From: Cognatundibacterium jejuense
Lineage (GTDB): Bacteria; Pseudomonadota; Gammaproteobacteria; Burkholderiales; Burkholderiaceae_D
Direction: 5' to 3'
Length of the DNA: 64,000 bases
Assembly (NCBI RefSeq): GCF_014284255.1
Contig: NZ_JACOFV010000007.1
Location: forward strand, 62,001 to 126,000
Made by a program: the position numbers and the translations under genes. Numbering within the stretch: the stretch's first letter is position 1; each line of letters starts with the position of its first letter. Below are positions 8,662 through 17,975 of the stretch, in pieces. The notes under the pieces are model-generated. The model saw only the letters and a list, made by a program, of their open reading frames with translations. It was not told the DNA's origin and did not search any database.

Positions 8662-8668
8662 TTCAGCC

Positions 8669-10321
8669 TTATGCCGTGGGCAATCGATGATCTTTAAATT
8701 GTTCCCTGAGTTTATTTTTTAAAATCTTCCCTGTCGCCCCCATAGGCAAAGCGTCGATGAACACCACATCATCAGGTGTCCACCATTTCGCGACACGTCC
8801 CTCAAAAAATTCAAGTAAAGTTTCTTTTGTCAGTTCGGCACCAGGTTTTTTGACGACCAATAACAAAGGCCTCTCGTCCCATTTTGGATGAAACACACCA
8901 ATACACGCCGCCTGCAATACGGCAGGATGTGAAACGGCCACATTCTCCAGATCAATTGTACCGATCCATTCGCCCCCGGATTTGATCACGTCTTTGCTTC
9001 TATCTGTGATTTGCATATAACCATCAACGTCGATGGTAGCGACATCCCCAGTCGGAAACCATCCGTCTTGCAATACATTTCCGCCCTCGCCTTTAAAATA
9101 AGAAGAAATAATCCACGGCCCCTTGACGAGCAAATTGCCGTAAGTCTTTCCATCCCAAGGCAATTCTTTACCGGCGTCGTCGACGATTTTCATATCTACG
9201 CCATACAGGACGTGCCCTTGCTTTGCCAATATTACTTCTTTTTCCTCTTCACTCAGATCATTGTGTCGGGAGAGTAAAGTACATGCGGTTCCCAGCGGCG
9301 ACATCTCGGTCATTCCCCATGCATGCACAACTTCCACGCCATAAGTGTGGCGCAAAGTTTTCATCATGGCTGGCGGGCAAGCAGAGCCGCCAATAACGGT
9401 CCGTTTGAAACTGGAAAATTTCAAATCATTCTGACCGACATAGGTCAACAAGCCCAACCACACGGTTGGAACGCCTGCTGAAAAAGTAACCTGCTCTTGC
9501 TCGAATAATTCGTAGAGCGATTTACCGTCGAGATGCGGTCCGGGGAAAACAAGCTTAGCGCCTGTGAGTGGACCGGAATAAGGCAATCCCCATGCGTTAA
9601 CATGGAACATTGGCACCACTGGCAAAATTGAATCACGCGCTGATACGTTAAGGCCATCTGGCAACGCCGAGGCATAAGAATGCAAGATCGTTGATCGGTG
9701 CGAGTACAAAGCTCCTTTTGGATGCCCCGTTGTTCCAGAGGTATAACAAAGACTGGATGCAGAATTTTCATCAAACATCGGCCAGACAAAATCATCATTA
9801 TTGTCATTAATCAAGTCTTCATAGCACAAGAGATTCGCGATTTTGCCATCCGTTGGCATACGATCGCGATCACACATCATGACAAATGCTTTGACGTTTG
9901 GACAAAGCGGTGCGATGGCGTGAATAATGGGTAAAAAAGTGATGTCAAAAAACAGATACTGATCTTCTGCATGATTGACGATGTAAGAAATTTGTTCTGG
10001 ATGCAGACGTGGATTCACGGTATGCAAAACCGCCCCAGAGCCAGAGACGGCATAATAAATTTCCAGGTGACGATAGCCATTCCAAGCCAAAGTTGCGATG
10101 CGATCGCCGAGTTGTACTTGTAATTTTTTTAGTGCATTAGCCAACTTTTTTGTACGCTGGTGACATTGCGTGTAGTTGTAGCGGTGCATGTCCCCTTCCA
10201 CCCGCCGCGATACTATCTCATTTTTTCCAAAGTATCGATCTGCATGTTCGATAATGCTGGAGATCAGCATAGGTTTGTTCATCATCTGACCCAATACCGG
10301 ACTCATTGCATGCACTGACAT
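8669..10321 (-). CDS. Acyl-CoA synthetase (AMP-forming), medium/long-chain fatty acid type
   Basis: 550 residues of the ANL superfamily. The P-loop-like motif [18 protein letters not shown] lies near residue 190; the A5 motif [12 protein letters not shown], the hinge [14 protein letters not shown] and the C-terminal catalytic Lys in [15 protein letters not shown] are all present. It would adenylate a carboxylic acid and transfer it to CoA, supplying the hydratase/dehydrogenase encoded downstream. GAGGAG stands 5 nt before the ATG. The [17 protein letters not shown] stretch is common to the AlkK/3-methylmercaptopropionyl-CoA ligase branch, so chain length and substrate remain open. It is monocistronic between a 400-bp leader with an operator-like site and the terminator at 8611-8661. 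Confidence 0.9.
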   Translation of the reverse strand: MSVHAMSPVLGQMMNKPMLISSIIEHADRYFGKNEIVSRRVEGDMHRYNYTQCHQRTKKLANALKKLQVQLGDRIATLAWNGYRHLEIYYAVSGSGAVLHTVNPRLHPEQISYIVNHAEDQYLFFDITFLPIIHAIAPLCPNVKAFVMMCDRDRMPTDGKIANLLCYEDLINDNNDDFVWPMFDENSASSLCYTSGTTGHPKGALYSHRSTILHSYASALPDGLNVSARDSILPVVPMFHVNAWGLPYSGPLTGAKLVFPGPHLDGKSLYELFEQEQVTFSAGVPTVWLGLLTYVGQNDLKFSSFKRTVIGGSACPPAMMKTLRHTYGVEVVHAWGMTEMSPLGTACTLLSRHNDLSEEEKEVILAKQGHVLYGVDMKIVDDAGKELPWDGKTYGNLLVKGPWIISSYFKGEGGNVLQDGWFPTGDVATIDVDGYMQITDRSKDVIKSGGEWIGTIDLENVAVSHPAVLQAACIGVFHPKWDERPLLLVVKKPGAELTKETLLEFFEGRVAKWWTPDDVVFIDALPMGATGKILKNKLREQFKDHRLPTA

Positions 10322-10442
10322 TTGCGCTCCTCAAAAAAAATGCTGCTGGTCTGTCACTCGTCTTTTTATCACGTTCCGTCATTGTTTAACCTGATCTCAC
10401 ACGATACTTACCACCAATGCACTATCCGCCATCGTGTAAGTC

Positions 10443-10485
10443 AGAACGGCCTACCGATTTTTGTACGACCGTTCTAATTCGTCAA
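10443..10485 (-). promoter_or_regulatory. Putative operator/promoter of the acyl-CoA ligase
   Basis: AGAACGG (10443-10449) and CCGTTCT (10469-10475) form an inverted repeat, and GTACGACCGTTCTAAT (10463-10478) matches the site upstream of the hydratase/dehydrogenase at 12 of 16 positions. On the minus strand TTGACG (10485-10480) is a good -35; the -10 is poor. The site would sit in the promoter spacer. Confidence 0.4.
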
Positions 10486-10638
10486 TCACTATTTTTGCCG
10501 CGCAGCAGCATTTCCAACTATAAAACACGCCACATACTGCAATTACCTCATTAAAACAGTGATGATAACGATATTGCAACGCGCAAAAAAGCGTCTCAAA
10601 AAGTGCTCAAAAATGTCACATTCAGTTTAACAAAAGGT

Positions 10639-10684
10639 AAAAAGGCGAGAATAAAACGATATCGTATCGCTCTACCTCGCCTTT
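10639..10684 (-). terminator. Intrinsic terminator of rlmJ
   Basis: AAAGGCGAG (10641-10649) pairs with CTCGCCTTT (10676-10684). The loop contains a second small palindrome (CGATATCG). On the minus strand the stem runs into five T. It lies 38 bp after the rlmJ stop. Confidence 0.8.
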
Positions 10685-10721
10685 CTTAACGCAAAGATGA
10701 CTTCACGCCTTTATCTGAGTT

Positions 10722-11648
10722 TTAAGTGCGTTTCGGTCGCAAATTGGTACCAGCGCCAGTGACTGGTGCCCCGGACTCCAATACAAAATTCGCCTCCTTA
10801 TCTGTTCCTAAAGCCGCAACCAAATATGGCATGACTTCTTTCAAAGTCGCCATCAAAGTCCATGGTGGATTCAAAATGAACATGCCACTACTATGCAAGC
10901 CAAAACCATCTGGCGTAGGACCACTGATGGATAAAGTAACGTTTAACCAATCCTTGCTTGGCAGGCGTTTTAATTTATCAGGCAATTGACGGGATTCCTG
11001 ACGATTTAAGGATGGATACCAGATTGCATAAGTGCCCGATGGGAAACGCTTTAATGCGTCTTCAAGTGCTACCTTGACGCGGCGATAGTCATCTTTGACT
11101 TCATATGGCGGATCAATTAACACCAACCCGCGGCGCGATGGTGGTGGCAATAAAGCTTTCAGGCTCTCAAAACCATCTCCATCAGAAATAATCACACGTT
11201 TGCCACGCACCGTTGGACGGCGGCCCTGCTCTGCAGCGTGTGCATCAAGTTTTCTGAAATTTTCACTCAGAATTTTGATTTCACTCGGATGCAATTCAAA
11301 TAAACGTAAGCGATCCTGTTCACGCATGACTTTGTCAGCGCAGTAAGGTGAACCCGGGTAATACCGCATCTTGCCACTAGGATTTAAGGCTTTCACTAAA
11401 TCCATATAGTCAGCCAAAGCAGGTGGCAAATCTTTTTTATCCCATAGCGGGGCAATACCAGTTTCAAATTCCGCGTTTTTGCTTGCATACCCGCTGTCGA
11501 GGGCATACAAGCCTGCACCTGAATGCGTATCCACATAGGTATACGCTGCATCCTTCTGATTCATATATTGAAGTAGTTGGATCAACACAAAGTGTTTGAG
11601 CACGTCGGCATGATTGCCAGCATGAAACCCATGGCGATAGCTGAGCAT
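10722..11648 (-). CDS. rlmJ: 23S rRNA (adenine(2030)-N6)-methyltransferase RlmJ
   Basis: 308 residues. The N-terminus MLSYRHGFHAGNHADVLKH is diagnostic of RlmJ (formerly YhiR), followed by the helical insertion of this family. The SAM-binding region is THSGAGLYAL near residue 41, and the catalytic N6-adenine methyltransferase motif DPPYE lies near residue 178. It modifies A2030 of 23S rRNA before ribosome assembly. It is somewhat longer than the 280-residue E. coli enzyme because of a basic C-terminal tail ending in LRPKRT. AGGAA precedes the ATG. Single-gene unit between two terminators. Confidence 0.95.
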   Translation of the reverse strand: MLSYRHGFHAGNHADVLKHFVLIQLLQYMNQKDAAYTYVDTHSGAGLYALDSGYASKNAEFETGIAPLWDKKDLPPALADYMDLVKALNPSGKMRYYPGSPYCADKVMREQDRLRLFELHPSEIKILSENFRKLDAHAAEQGRRPTVRGKRVIISDGDGFESLKALLPPPSRRGLVLIDPPYEVKDDYRRVKVALEDALKRFPSGTYAIWYPSLNRQESRQLPDKLKRLPSKDWLNVTLSISGPTPDGFGLHSSGMFILNPPWTLMATLKEVMPYLVAALGTDKEANFVLESGAPVTGAGTNLRPKRT

Positions 11649-11660
11649 GATGAAATTCCT

Positions 11661-11698
11661 ATAAAAAAATGAAAGGCAACTTGCTGCTGCAAGTTGCC
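11661..11698 (-). terminator. Intrinsic terminator of the tmk-holB-pilZ-GNAT unit
   Basis: GGCAACTTG (11675-11683) pairs with CAAGTTGCC (11690-11698) around a CTGCTG loop; on the minus strand the stem is followed by TTTCATTTTTTT. It ends just upstream of rlmJ. Confidence 0.8.
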
Positions 11699-11831
11699 GT
11701 GATAATAACGACTAAGACTTTTAAGAACTCAAACAAAATTGCAGCAAAGAAAGCTAAAAGACATAAAAAAATCTAGCTCCGGACCTGCGTATTGGCGAGA
11801 GTTCTCCTTATTTTTATTGTTAAAAATGAAG

Positions 11832-12338
11832 TCAATCGACGCGTTTTCCAAGAATAATTAAATCTCGTTCTATACCATCCAGCGTTGCAACACGAGGCAT
11901 ATTTGCCCATGTGTCGAAGCCAAATGTTTCAAACAATTTAAGACTGGGAGTGTTGTGGCCAAAAATAAAGCCTAATAAAGTATGCACACCAATTGTGGGC
12001 GCATGAGCTATCGCCTGCGTCAGAAAGCGTCGCCCTAATCCCTGGCCACGCGCGTCCTCATGCAAATAGATCGATAACTCAGCCGTTCCTGCATACGCTG
12101 GACGACCATAAAAATTGGAAAAAGAAAGCCACCCGGTAATTTTACCATCTCGCTCGCTCACCCAGAGCGGACGTCGGTCTGGCGTATGTTCATAAAACCA
12201 GGTGTGCCGGGATTCGACAGACACAGGTTCAGTATCAGCAGTCACCTGCCGCGATGCAATCGTGGAGTTATAGATTGCAACAATTGCGGGTAAATCCTCG
12301 AATCTGGCGATCCGGTAAGCAAATTCTTCAGACATCAT
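11832..12338 (-). CDS. GNAT family N-acetyltransferase, phosphinothricin-acetyltransferase-like
   Basis: 168 residues with the four GNAT motifs in order: an N-terminal strand YRIARFEDLPAIVAIYN, the central GWLSFSNFYGRPAYAGTAELSIYLH, the acetyl-CoA binding loop ARGQGLGRRFL, and C-terminal HNTPSLKLFETFGFDTWANMPRVA. The pattern (HTWFYEH, SIYLH, LFETFGF) is that of the PAT/YncA branch, which acetylates phosphinothricin, methionine sulfoximine or unknown amines. True substrate unknown. It starts 3 bp after the pilZ stop without a clear ribosome site, so translation probably depends on pilZ. It ends the mltG-tmk-holB-pilZ transcription unit, a position that is not part of the conserved cluster. Confidence 0.85.
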   Translation of the reverse strand: MMSEEFAYRIARFEDLPAIVAIYNSTIASRQVTADTEPVSVESRHTWFYEHTPDRRPLWVSERDGKITGWLSFSNFYGRPAYAGTAELSIYLHEDARGQGLGRRFLTQAIAHAPTIGVHTLLGFIFGHNTPSLKLFETFGFDTWANMPRVATLDGIERDLIILGKRVD

Positions 12339-12341
12339 GCA

Positions 12342-12722
12342 TTAAATGGTATGTGTGGCCCGACTGGAACGCAAAGCACCGCCAAGGGCATCCTCAACAC
12401 GCAAGCGTATACGTTTACCACTTTCGTCATCCGGAAAGTGAACACCGATACCTTGTGACTTGTTATTACCAGCACCTGCCGGCGTAATCCAAGCGACCTT
12501 ACCAGCAATCGGGTACTTGGCTGGATCATCCAGCAAAGTCAGAATAAGGTAAATTTCTTCACCAATTCTGTAATTCTTGTTGGTTGGCACGAAAATCCCA
12601 CCATTTTTCAGGAAGGGCATGTACGCGGCAAACAAAGCAGCTTTTTCTTTAATCGCCAGCGATAACACCGATGGGCGATTGGGAGCATTGGGGATACCTG
12701 AATCTGATGATAAATCGGACAT
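12342..12722 (-). CDS. pilZ: Type IV pilus assembly protein PilZ
   Basis: 126 residues with a single PilZ domain. The strands GGIFVPTNKNYRIGEEIYLILTL and AGKVAWITPAG...GIGVHF follow the compact PilZ protein of type IV pilus assembly. As in that subfamily, the RxxxR and (D/N)xSxxG residues used to bind cyclic-di-GMP are absent. It works with PilB and FimX-like partners in pilus extension. GGAAG precedes the ATG. Its place after holB and tmk is conserved in beta- and gammaproteobacteria. Confidence 0.9.
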   Translation of the reverse strand: MSDLSSDSGIPNAPNRPSVLSLAIKEKAALFAAYMPFLKNGGIFVPTNKNYRIGEEIYLILTLLDDPAKYPIAGKVAWITPAGAGNNKSQGIGVHFPDDESGKRIRLRVEDALGGALRSSRATHTI

Positions 12723-12740
12723 TTTGTGCTTCCGCGGGGT

Positions 12741-13775
12741 TTAAGCGAAGAGTGCAGAATACTCCAGCAACATATCTTCTAAAAATAACTTGGCTGACAA
12801 AGGATGACTAGCAATTGCCTGGCGTTCATTCGTATTCTTGATGATTTTCAATAAAGAATCCGTATCAATCCTTGCTGCCAAGGCCTTTAATTCTCTTTCA
12901 TAGCGAGGATAATACCGGATTCTGCCACTTTGTTTAAAAGAAAATATATCGTAAAGCCAACGCTGCATCCAGGCAATCGTGATTGGCATCTCCATTTTTT
13001 GCATTTTATCAGCCAATTTAAGACTATTGTCTGCACCTGGTTTGCTCAGTTGCCGCAAAAACTCATCTAACTCTGCACGATTATCAGATTGCGACATCTC
13101 CAGCGCAGCAAGTGGTGCTCCACCTTGCTGTGCCAGCCACATATCTGCATCTTTTGCGCCTTGCGCTTGCATCCACCCCAGCGCCTCCTCACGCTCGGGC
13201 ATGCCCAAGGCAAATTTATGACAGCGTGAAAGTATCGTCGGCAATAATTTATCCAGACTGTTGGTGACAAGAATAAAGACAGTATCCGCACTTGGTTCCT
13301 CAAGCGACTTCAGCAAAGCATTTGCGGCAGGAACATTCAATGCCTCAGCGGGATACAAGACAATGACGCGCTTACCTTGTCTATGTGTAGAAATATTCAT
13401 AAAATCAGACAGCCCTCGTATCTGATTAATAACGATTTCCTTTGAGGGTGTTTTACTCGCCTTGGTAGTCTTACTCGTCGTTTCGGATTCAGCTTCGTTT
13501 GATGATGCTTCTTCTTCATCCATTAACTCGGGACGAACCCGTCTGTAATCTGGATGGCTATACTGGCTAAACCAGCCGCAAGACCCGCATGTTTGGCAAG
13601 CATGGCCGTCAGTATCAGGATGATCACACAATAAAGACTGCGCCATGTGCTCAGCGAACAAGGTCTTACCTATACCCTGCGGTCCATACAGCAAAAAAGC
13701 ATGCGGCATACGTGCGCGTAAGGACTGGAAATAATCCCATGCCTGATTTTGCCAGGTAAATAACGGGTTACTCAT
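12741..13775 (-). CDS. holB: DNA polymerase III subunit delta'
   Basis: 344 residues. The N-terminal AAA+ module has a P-loop [16 protein letters not shown] near residue 31. A four-cysteine zinc site is built by [18 protein letters not shown] near 50-67. An acidic, Ser/Thr-rich insertion (about 85-110) follows the zinc module. Sensor 1 and the SRC motif are seen in [24 protein letters not shown]. It is the stator of the clamp loader that places the beta clamp on DNA. Its ATG overlaps the tmk stop (ATGA). Confidence 0.95.
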   Translation of the reverse strand: MSNPLFTWQNQAWDYFQSLRARMPHAFLLYGPQGIGKTLFAEHMAQSLLCDHPDTDGHACQTCGSCGWFSQYSHPDYRRVRPELMDEEEASSNEAESETTSKTTKASKTPSKEIVINQIRGLSDFMNISTHRQGKRVIVLYPAEALNVPAANALLKSLEEPSADTVFILVTNSLDKLLPTILSRCHKFALGMPEREEALGWMQAQGAKDADMWLAQQGGAPLAALEMSQSDNRAELDEFLRQLSKPGADNSLKLADKMQKMEMPITIAWMQRWLYDIFSFKQSGRIRYYPRYERELKALAARIDTDSLLKIIKNTNERQAIASHPLSAKLFLEDMLLEYSALFA

Positions 13776-14419
13776 GCGACCTTCATGGAAGAAGCTAACA
13801 GAACATCGATCAGCACATCTAGCTGCTGGCGAATCTCAGCTATCGTTTGCGTCGAATCAATAATACGAAAGCGATCAGGAAATTCTGCCGCACGGCGCAA
13901 ATACTCATTGCGGGTATCTGCAAAGAAATCAGCCTTTTCTTGCTCAAATTTATCCAACTGACGCGTTGCATCCAAACGAGCACGCGCCACATCCAACGGC
14001 ACATCAAACAACAAGGTTAAATCGGGCTGCAAATGCGGATGCACCCATTGCTCCAGCGCGTTGAGTTTATCAAGGGACAAATGTCGACCACCGCCTTGAT
14101 AAGCAAAACTAGCATCGGTAAAACGATCAGAAATCACCCAATCGCCGCGGGACAATGCGGGCTCTATCAATTGCGCAATATGTTCACGGCGCACGGCAAA
14201 CATCAATAAAGCTTCTGTTTCCAGATGCATTTTTTGTTGCAGTAAAACTTCGCGTAGAGTTTCGCCTAAAGGTGTGCCACCCGGTTCGCGAGAACTGAAC
14301 ACCTTAACATCATGCACTGCCAGGGCTTGTTGCAAACGTTCAGCGACGTAGGCAATATGAGTCGATTTTCCGGCACCGTCAATGCCTTCAAAGCTGATAA
14401 ATTTTGCGGTAGGTTTCAT
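13772..14419 (-). CDS. tmk: Thymidylate kinase
   Basis: 215 residues. P-loop [11 protein letters not shown] at residues 9-19, the EPGGTPLGE loop near 45, the DRF-type motif [17 protein letters not shown] near 95, and a LID region with [17 protein letters not shown]. It phosphorylates dTMP to dTDP. The ATG lies 15 bp after the mltG stop, and the gene overlaps holB, so mltG-tmk-holB-pilZ is one operon. Confidence 0.96.
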   Translation of the reverse strand: MKPTAKFISFEGIDGAGKSTHIAYVAERLQQALAVHDVKVFSSREPGGTPLGETLREVLLQQKMHLETEALLMFAVRREHIAQLIEPALSRGDWVISDRFTDASFAYQGGGRHLSLDKLNALEQWVHPHLQPDLTLLFDVPLDVARARLDATRQLDKFEQEKADFFADTRNEYLRRAAEFPDRFRIIDSTQTIAEIRQQLDVLIDVLLASSMKVA

Positions 14420-14434
14420 TCTTGCATTCTATTT

Positions 14435-15421
14435 TTAGCGTTGATACTTGTTTACTGCCCGATTATGCTCACTCAGATTATCCGAAAATACGCTAGTGCC
14501 ATCACCACGTGCGACAAAATATAGCGCTTCACTTTGTGCTGGATTTAAAGCAGCAGTTAAGGAAGCCAGCCCAGGCAAAGCAATTGGCGTCGGTGGCAAG
14601 CCAGCTCGTGTGTAAGTGTTATAAGGTGTATCAGTCAATAAATCTTTTTTGTAAATTTTACCTTGATAGCGCTCACCCATGCCGTAAATCACGGTGGGAT
14701 CAGTTTGTAACAACATGCCGCTTTTCAGGCGATTAGCAAATACCGCGGAAATCATAGAACGTTCCGACTTTTGCCCGGTTTCTTTTTCTATAATGGAAGC
14801 CATGATCAAAGCTTCATATTTATTTTTATAAGGCAATCCAGCGGAACGTGCTTCCCATGCATCATCGAGGCGCTTCGATTGTGCCGCGTATGCTTGTTGA
14901 TATACCTGAAGATCGCTCGTACCTTTTGCAAATAAATAGGTATCAGGAAAAAATAAGCCTTCGGGAAGAGCGTAGTCGGCGTTGAGCTTTTTCATCAGAT
15001 CCCGGTCAGACCACGATTTGGTGTCATGCTTTAAATCTGGACTTGCATCAATCGCTTTTCGCATTTGCGCAAAAGTCCAACCTTCGATCACCGCTACTGC
15101 GCCCTGTGAAAACTCTCCATTGACGATTTTATCGAGCAGTTGCAGTGGTGTTTCTCCTGGATCCAATTCATACGAACCGGCCTTAAGTTTGCTTGCTTTA
15201 CCACTCGCACGAGCTAACAACTCAAAAAAAATGGCAGGGACCGGAACGCCAGCTTCCTGTATTTGTCTCGATGCACTTCGCACACCGCTACCGGCTTTGA
15301 TTGTAAATTCTACGGTTTTGCCATCTGTATCTAAGGCCTGACCTGACCAGTAGATCAAACCACCAACCATAGCCGCAAGCAACAACACCAGCAAAATAAA
15401 AAGATTTTTAATCAGACTCAT
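14435..15421 (-). CDS. mltG: Endolytic murein transglycosylase MltG
   Basis: 328 residues. One N-terminal membrane anchor (about 5-28) places the YceG-like domain in the periplasm. A LysM-like region (VEFTIKAGSGVRSASRQI) is followed by the catalytic motif ASIIEKETGQ, whose Glu cleaves nascent glycan, and by NTYTRAGLPPTPIALPG, a family signature. MltG cuts growing glycan strands and helps set their length. First gene of the operon with tmk, holB and pilZ; the promoter must lie in the 370-bp divergent region. Confidence 0.95.
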   Translation of the reverse strand: MSLIKNLFILLVLLLAAMVGGLIYWSGQALDTDGKTVEFTIKAGSGVRSASRQIQEAGVPVPAIFFELLARASGKASKLKAGSYELDPGETPLQLLDKIVNGEFSQGAVAVIEGWTFAQMRKAIDASPDLKHDTKSWSDRDLMKKLNADYALPEGLFFPDTYLFAKGTSDLQVYQQAYAAQSKRLDDAWEARSAGLPYKNKYEALIMASIIEKETGQKSERSMISAVFANRLKSGMLLQTDPTVIYGMGERYQGKIYKKDLLTDTPYNTYTRAGLPPTPIALPGLASLTAALNPAQSEALYFVARGDGTSVFSDNLSEHNRAVNKYQR

Positions 15422-15790
15422 AGAGCGTATTGAGGAGGGTTGTCGTTAATTATCGATATGTACGTTAATTTTTTACGAGCTGCGTACTAAATATTGCATA
15501 TTTAAGCATCTTCTTTCGCGCTGACGGGATCAACTGTCCACGTTTAATTTTTTGAAAATAAACTAAAAGCAACGAAACATACTCACTAAATGATATATTT
15601 AAAAACAAAAGAAGCTGGCTTCAGCTAACTTTTCGGCTGGCTACTATAATTCACCTATCCTGGCGCGAGCGCTATTGTAAAGCCAACACATGATTAAGTT
15701 AAAGCACTTACGAAAAAGTGCACATTCTTATTATGGCCGTAAGTAATTATTATCTTGTTGGTCTTAAGTTAATTCGAAAGTACTGTATTT
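15422..15790. other. Divergent intergenic region mltG / ygfZ
   Basis: AT-rich, 369 bp, with start regions on both sides. It must carry promoters for mltG (minus) and ygfZ (plus). A small hairpin, GCACTT/AAGTGC (15704-15721), lies about 70 bp before ygfZ. I see no open frame with a ribosome site. Confidence 0.6.
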
Positions 15791-16828
15791 ATGTCGCAAA
15801 ATTTTTTTACCGAACAACAGATTGAGCTGATTAACGGCAAAATCACTGGATTGACATCGATCTGGAACACGCCAACGTTTGCTAGTGGATACATCACGAT
15901 TGTGGCCGATTCAGGCCTCATACTCTCGACAGGAGACGATGCAGCGAGTTTTTTACATAATCAATTAAGCAATGACGTTGAACATCTGAACACAGAAATA
16001 GTGCGACGCGCAGCCTATTGCACGGCAAAAGGCCGGATGCTGGCAAGCCTGCTTTACTGGAAGACGGAAGACGGTATTACATTGCAATTACCAAAAGAAT
16101 TGCAACCAGCGATTCAAAAGCGCCTGACCATGTTCATCCTTCGTGCGAAAGCGAAACTGGCAGATGTCAGCGATCAGTCGATTTGCTTCGGGATTGGTGG
16201 TGCGCAAGCTAACGCAAGTTTGCACAAATACTTCCCGACTTTACCAGCACTGCCTAATACAAAAATCAGCAATAAGTTTGGCACATTGATACGTTTTCAC
16301 AATGACGGTCAAAATCCTCGTTACGAATGGATATGCGCAATTGCGCTCGCCTCAGGGATTTGGCTGGAATTAAAATCTCTTTTACAAGTCACCAATACCG
16401 ACGATTGGTATCTGGCGGAAATTGAAGCGGGCGTTCCACACATTACAGCGCGCACACAAGAAAAATTTGTACCTCAAATGATCAATTTCGAATTGATTGG
16501 TGGTGTCAATTTCAGAAAAGGATGCTACCCAGGCCAGGAAATCGTCGCGCGTAGTCAATATCTCGGCAAACTGAAACGTCGCATGGCGCTGGCAGAAATT
16601 GCCAGTTCAGAGTTAGCAGAAGGCACTGAAGTATTCAACGAAACAGATTCAGAACAATCGTGCGGCCTAGTCGTCAATGTTGCCAGCATTGATGCACATC
16701 GTAGTCTTGCCTTGGTCGAGATGACATTAGCGGATCAGGAACAAGGAGGCATACATTACGGCACCCCTGATGGTCCTGTCGTCAAATTATTACCTTTGCC
16801 CTACGAAATAACAGACATTACACGCTAA
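15791..16828 (+). CDS. ygfZ: Folate-binding protein YgfZ (iron-sulfur cluster repair)
   Basis: 345 residues. The signature KGCYPGQE (near residue 241) contains the conserved Cys of the YgfZ/GcvT-like family. The N-terminal part resembles the aminomethyltransferase fold (GDDAASFLHNQLSNDVEHL). YgfZ uses tetrahydrofolate to keep certain [4Fe-4S] enzymes, including MiaB, active. It is followed by its own terminator and then by DUF4936 and NRDE genes, an order common in Burkholderiales. Confidence 0.93.
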   Translation: MSQNFFTEQQIELINGKITGLTSIWNTPTFASGYITIVADSGLILSTGDDAASFLHNQLSNDVEHLNTEIVRRAAYCTAKGRMLASLLYWKTEDGITLQLPKELQPAIQKRLTMFILRAKAKLADVSDQSICFGIGGAQANASLHKYFPTLPALPNTKISNKFGTLIRFHNDGQNPRYEWICAIALASGIWLELKSLLQVTNTDDWYLAEIEAGVPHITARTQEKFVPQMINFELIGGVNFRKGCYPGQEIVARSQYLGKLKRRMALAEIASSELAEGTEVFNETDSEQSCGLVVNVASIDAHRSLALVEMTLADQEQGGIHYGTPDGPVVKLLPLPYEITDITR

Positions 16829-16846
16829 TCAGTCGATTATTTTCAA

Positions 16847-16870
16847 CCGTGCCGTTGGCACGGAATTTTT
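16847..16870 (+). terminator. Intrinsic terminator of ygfZ
   Basis: CCGTGCC-GTT-GGCACGG (16847-16863) forms a perfect 7-bp stem, followed by AATTTTT. It lies 19 bp after the ygfZ stop. Confidence 0.85.
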
Positions 16871-16931
16871 GTGATGCTATTCGCATCCTGAATTTATCCA
16901 ACGCCACAATCTTCACGATGAAGTTAAGCAC

Positions 16932-17219
16932 ATGAATTGTTACGTCTATTTCAAAGCAAAAATAGAGCACGAGGCTGCAATTATCATTGAAGAACGCAAG
17001 TTAAATGAAATTTTGCGTCAGCGTTTTAACTATATGCCGCGTTTAGAAAGAAGGCCGGATACCACGAATGGCTTACATACGTGGATGGAGGTTTATGAGG
17101 ACATATCTGATACATTTGAGCAAGATCTGAAATTAGCTCTGATGCAAACAGATTTACCCAATTTGCAGTACAGTGAACGCCATGTAGAATTTTTTTTGAA
17201 TGTAGATGTATGTGCCTGA
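16932..17219 (+). CDS. DUF4936 family protein
   Basis: 95 residues, no signal peptide or membrane segment. The start NCYVYFKAKIEHE and the core RLERRPDTTNGLHTWMEVYED match the small DUF4936 proteins found next to ygfZ in betaproteobacteria. The fold is probably a ferredoxin-like alpha/beta sandwich. Function unknown. Its last ten bases overlap the start of the NRDE gene, so the two are translationally coupled. Confidence 0.8.
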   Translation: MNCYVYFKAKIEHEAAIIIEERKLNEILRQRFNYMPRLERRPDTTNGLHTWMEVYEDISDTFEQDLKLALMQTDLPNLQYSERHVEFFLNVDVCA

Positions 17220-17953
17220 TTGTTTTTGCCTGGAAATTACTCCCTTGCAGCCCATTGGTCGTGGCGGCTAATCGTGACGAGTTCTACGACCGACCTGCAA
17301 GTCCTGCAGAATGGTGGTCAGATTCGCCGCAGATTTTTGCCGGCCGCGACCTGCGATCCGGTGGCACGTGGCTGGGGATTCAAAGCGACCAAGATGGCAA
17401 TCCAGCGAAAAAATTTGCAGCAATAACGAATATACGTGCACCATCAGAAAAGCGCGATGATGCCCCTTCGCGAGGAGAGTTAGTGTCCAATTTTCTGCGC
17501 TCTGATTTATCAGCACAGGAATATATTGCAAGCCTTCAAGGCAAAGTCGACGACTACAATGGATTTAATCTTTTAGTTGGCGATCAGAATGATTTGATCT
17601 GGTTTTCCAATCGACATCTCGACAATCCAAAAAATGGCGTACCATTACCGCCTGGCATTTACGGCATCTCCAACGCGGCCTTGGATACCTGCTGGCATAA
17701 GGTAGTTCGTACCAAAGCAGAATTTGCCAGCCTTATTTGCCAGCTCGCGCCTGAAGACGCGTTCTTTGAAATGCTGGCCAATACGACCCAAGCGCCAGAT
17801 TGCCGCTTACCGGACACGGGAATTTCATTTGAAATGGAGCGACTGCTCTCGTCGCCGTGTATCGTCTCAGATGGTTATGGCACCCGTGTATCTACACTGG
17901 TCAAAATTCACGCTCATCATCCGGCAGAATTTCACGAAAAAATCCTGCGTTAA
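17210..17953 (+). CDS. NRDE (TANGO2-like) family protein
   Basis: 247 residues. It begins MCLIVFAW and carries the name-giving AANRDEF near residue 22, with AGRDLRSGGTWLGI and KFAAITNIRAPS downstream. The family shows an Ntn-hydrolase-like arrangement in which Cys2 becomes N-terminal after Met removal. Proposed roles in eukaryotes involve lipid or haem handling; the bacterial substrate is unknown. It overlaps DUF4936 by 10 bp. The MFS gene on the other strand ends 22 bp away. Confidence 0.88.
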   Translation: MCLIVFAWKLLPCSPLVVAANRDEFYDRPASPAEWWSDSPQIFAGRDLRSGGTWLGIQSDQDGNPAKKFAAITNIRAPSEKRDDAPSRGELVSNFLRSDLSAQEYIASLQGKVDDYNGFNLLVGDQNDLIWFSNRHLDNPKNGVPLPPGIYGISNAALDTCWHKVVRTKAEFASLICQLAPEDAFFEMLANTTQAPDCRLPDTGISFEMERLLSSPCIVSDGYGTRVSTLVKIHAHHPAEFHEKILR

Positions 17954-17975
17954 CTTTCTGTTTCAGATCAGTTTG

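Larger units (their letters stand above)
10322..10721 (-). other. Intergenic region between rlmJ and the acyl-CoA ligase
   Basis: Four hundred bases without a gene. It holds the rlmJ terminator (10639-10684) and an operator-like site with a TTGACG -35 candidate for the ligase (10443-10485). The rest is AT-rich; short frames in it have no ribosome site. Confidence 0.7.

Noticed and set aside
15704-15721. Hairpin GCACTT/AAGTGC before ygfZ as a riboswitch or attenuator.
   Set aside because: Only six pairs, no T run, no conserved riboswitch core that I can see.
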